DNA of 5,177 bases from Bacteroidota bacterium (GTDB lineage: Bacteria; Bacteroidota; Ignavibacteria; Ignavibacteriales; Ignavibacteriaceae), in assembly GCA_021796135.1 (NCBI GenBank), contig JAJYOQ010000315.1, positions 1 to 5,177 of the forward strand, written 5' to 3'. The number at the start of each line of letters is the position of its first letter. Within the stretch, counting starts at the first letter, position 1. Positions 5,149 through 5,177 of this stretch are shown here, piece by piece. A program made the position numbers and the translations under genes. The notes below the pieces were generated by a model. The model did no database searches, was not told the origin of the DNA, and was given only the letters and a program-made list of their open reading frames with translations.

Positions 5149-5177
5149 AAAGAGAGGTCTCAAAACTGTCTAAAATG

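Overview
The window looks like AT-rich chromosomal DNA from the Bacteroidota/Chlorobiota/Ignavibacteriota group. The strongest evidence is gene 3 (2857-3636). It ends in a textbook type IX secretion (T9SS) C-terminal sorting domain beginning YKLYNNYPNPFNPSTKI, and that wording is especially common in Ignavibacteria and relatives. All three plus-strand proteins have signal peptides with a predicted cut just before a Gln (..A|Q), also typical of this group. The species cannot be fixed from this window.

Layout. (1) 1-284 is a non-coding lead-in. Its first ~110 bases are visibly richer in G+C than what follows and weakly resemble, on the minus strand, the region just upstream of group II intron reverse-transcriptase genes. 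The rest holds a possible promoter, a small hairpin and an 18-codon leader-like ORF. (2) 285-3636 is a tight three-gene plus-strand unit with gaps of 10 and 33 nt. It encodes a large secreted protein with an Ig-like segment and a C-terminal M15/LAS-type zinc-peptidase-like segment, a secreted protein with a beta-rich N-terminal part and a C-terminal helical FIVAR/FIMAH-like repeat, and a small T9SS cargo protein. (3) 3637-3989 is a convergent intergenic region with a chain of palindromes, including two copies of CCCTTTCAGGG around GTGGGC-GTT-GCCCAC. It is probably a dispersed REP-like repeat that may also end transcription from both sides. (4) 3990-4758 on the minus strand holds two small membrane-protein genes. 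The upstream one is split by a one-base frameshift; restoring the frame gives a 165-residue protein with a membrane segment at each end. The downstream one has a single membrane segment followed by a charged helical tail. The pair resembles a phage lysis or membrane cassette, but this is inference. (5) 4759-5177 has no convincing gene. It holds a perfect 18-bp dyad just upstream of the minus-strand pair, several hairpins and short tandem repeats, and looks like mobile-element or repeat debris.

How the parts fit. The three plus-strand genes most likely form one transcript for envelope or surface proteins exported by Sec, with the third passed on to T9SS. The minus-strand pair is a separate unit with its own upstream dyad and may be a prophage remnant. 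The most notable observations are the frameshifted membrane gene and its partner, the peptidase-like secreted protein with incomplete LAS ligands, and the compound palindromic repeat between the convergent units. I found no CRISPR array, tRNA or rRNA.
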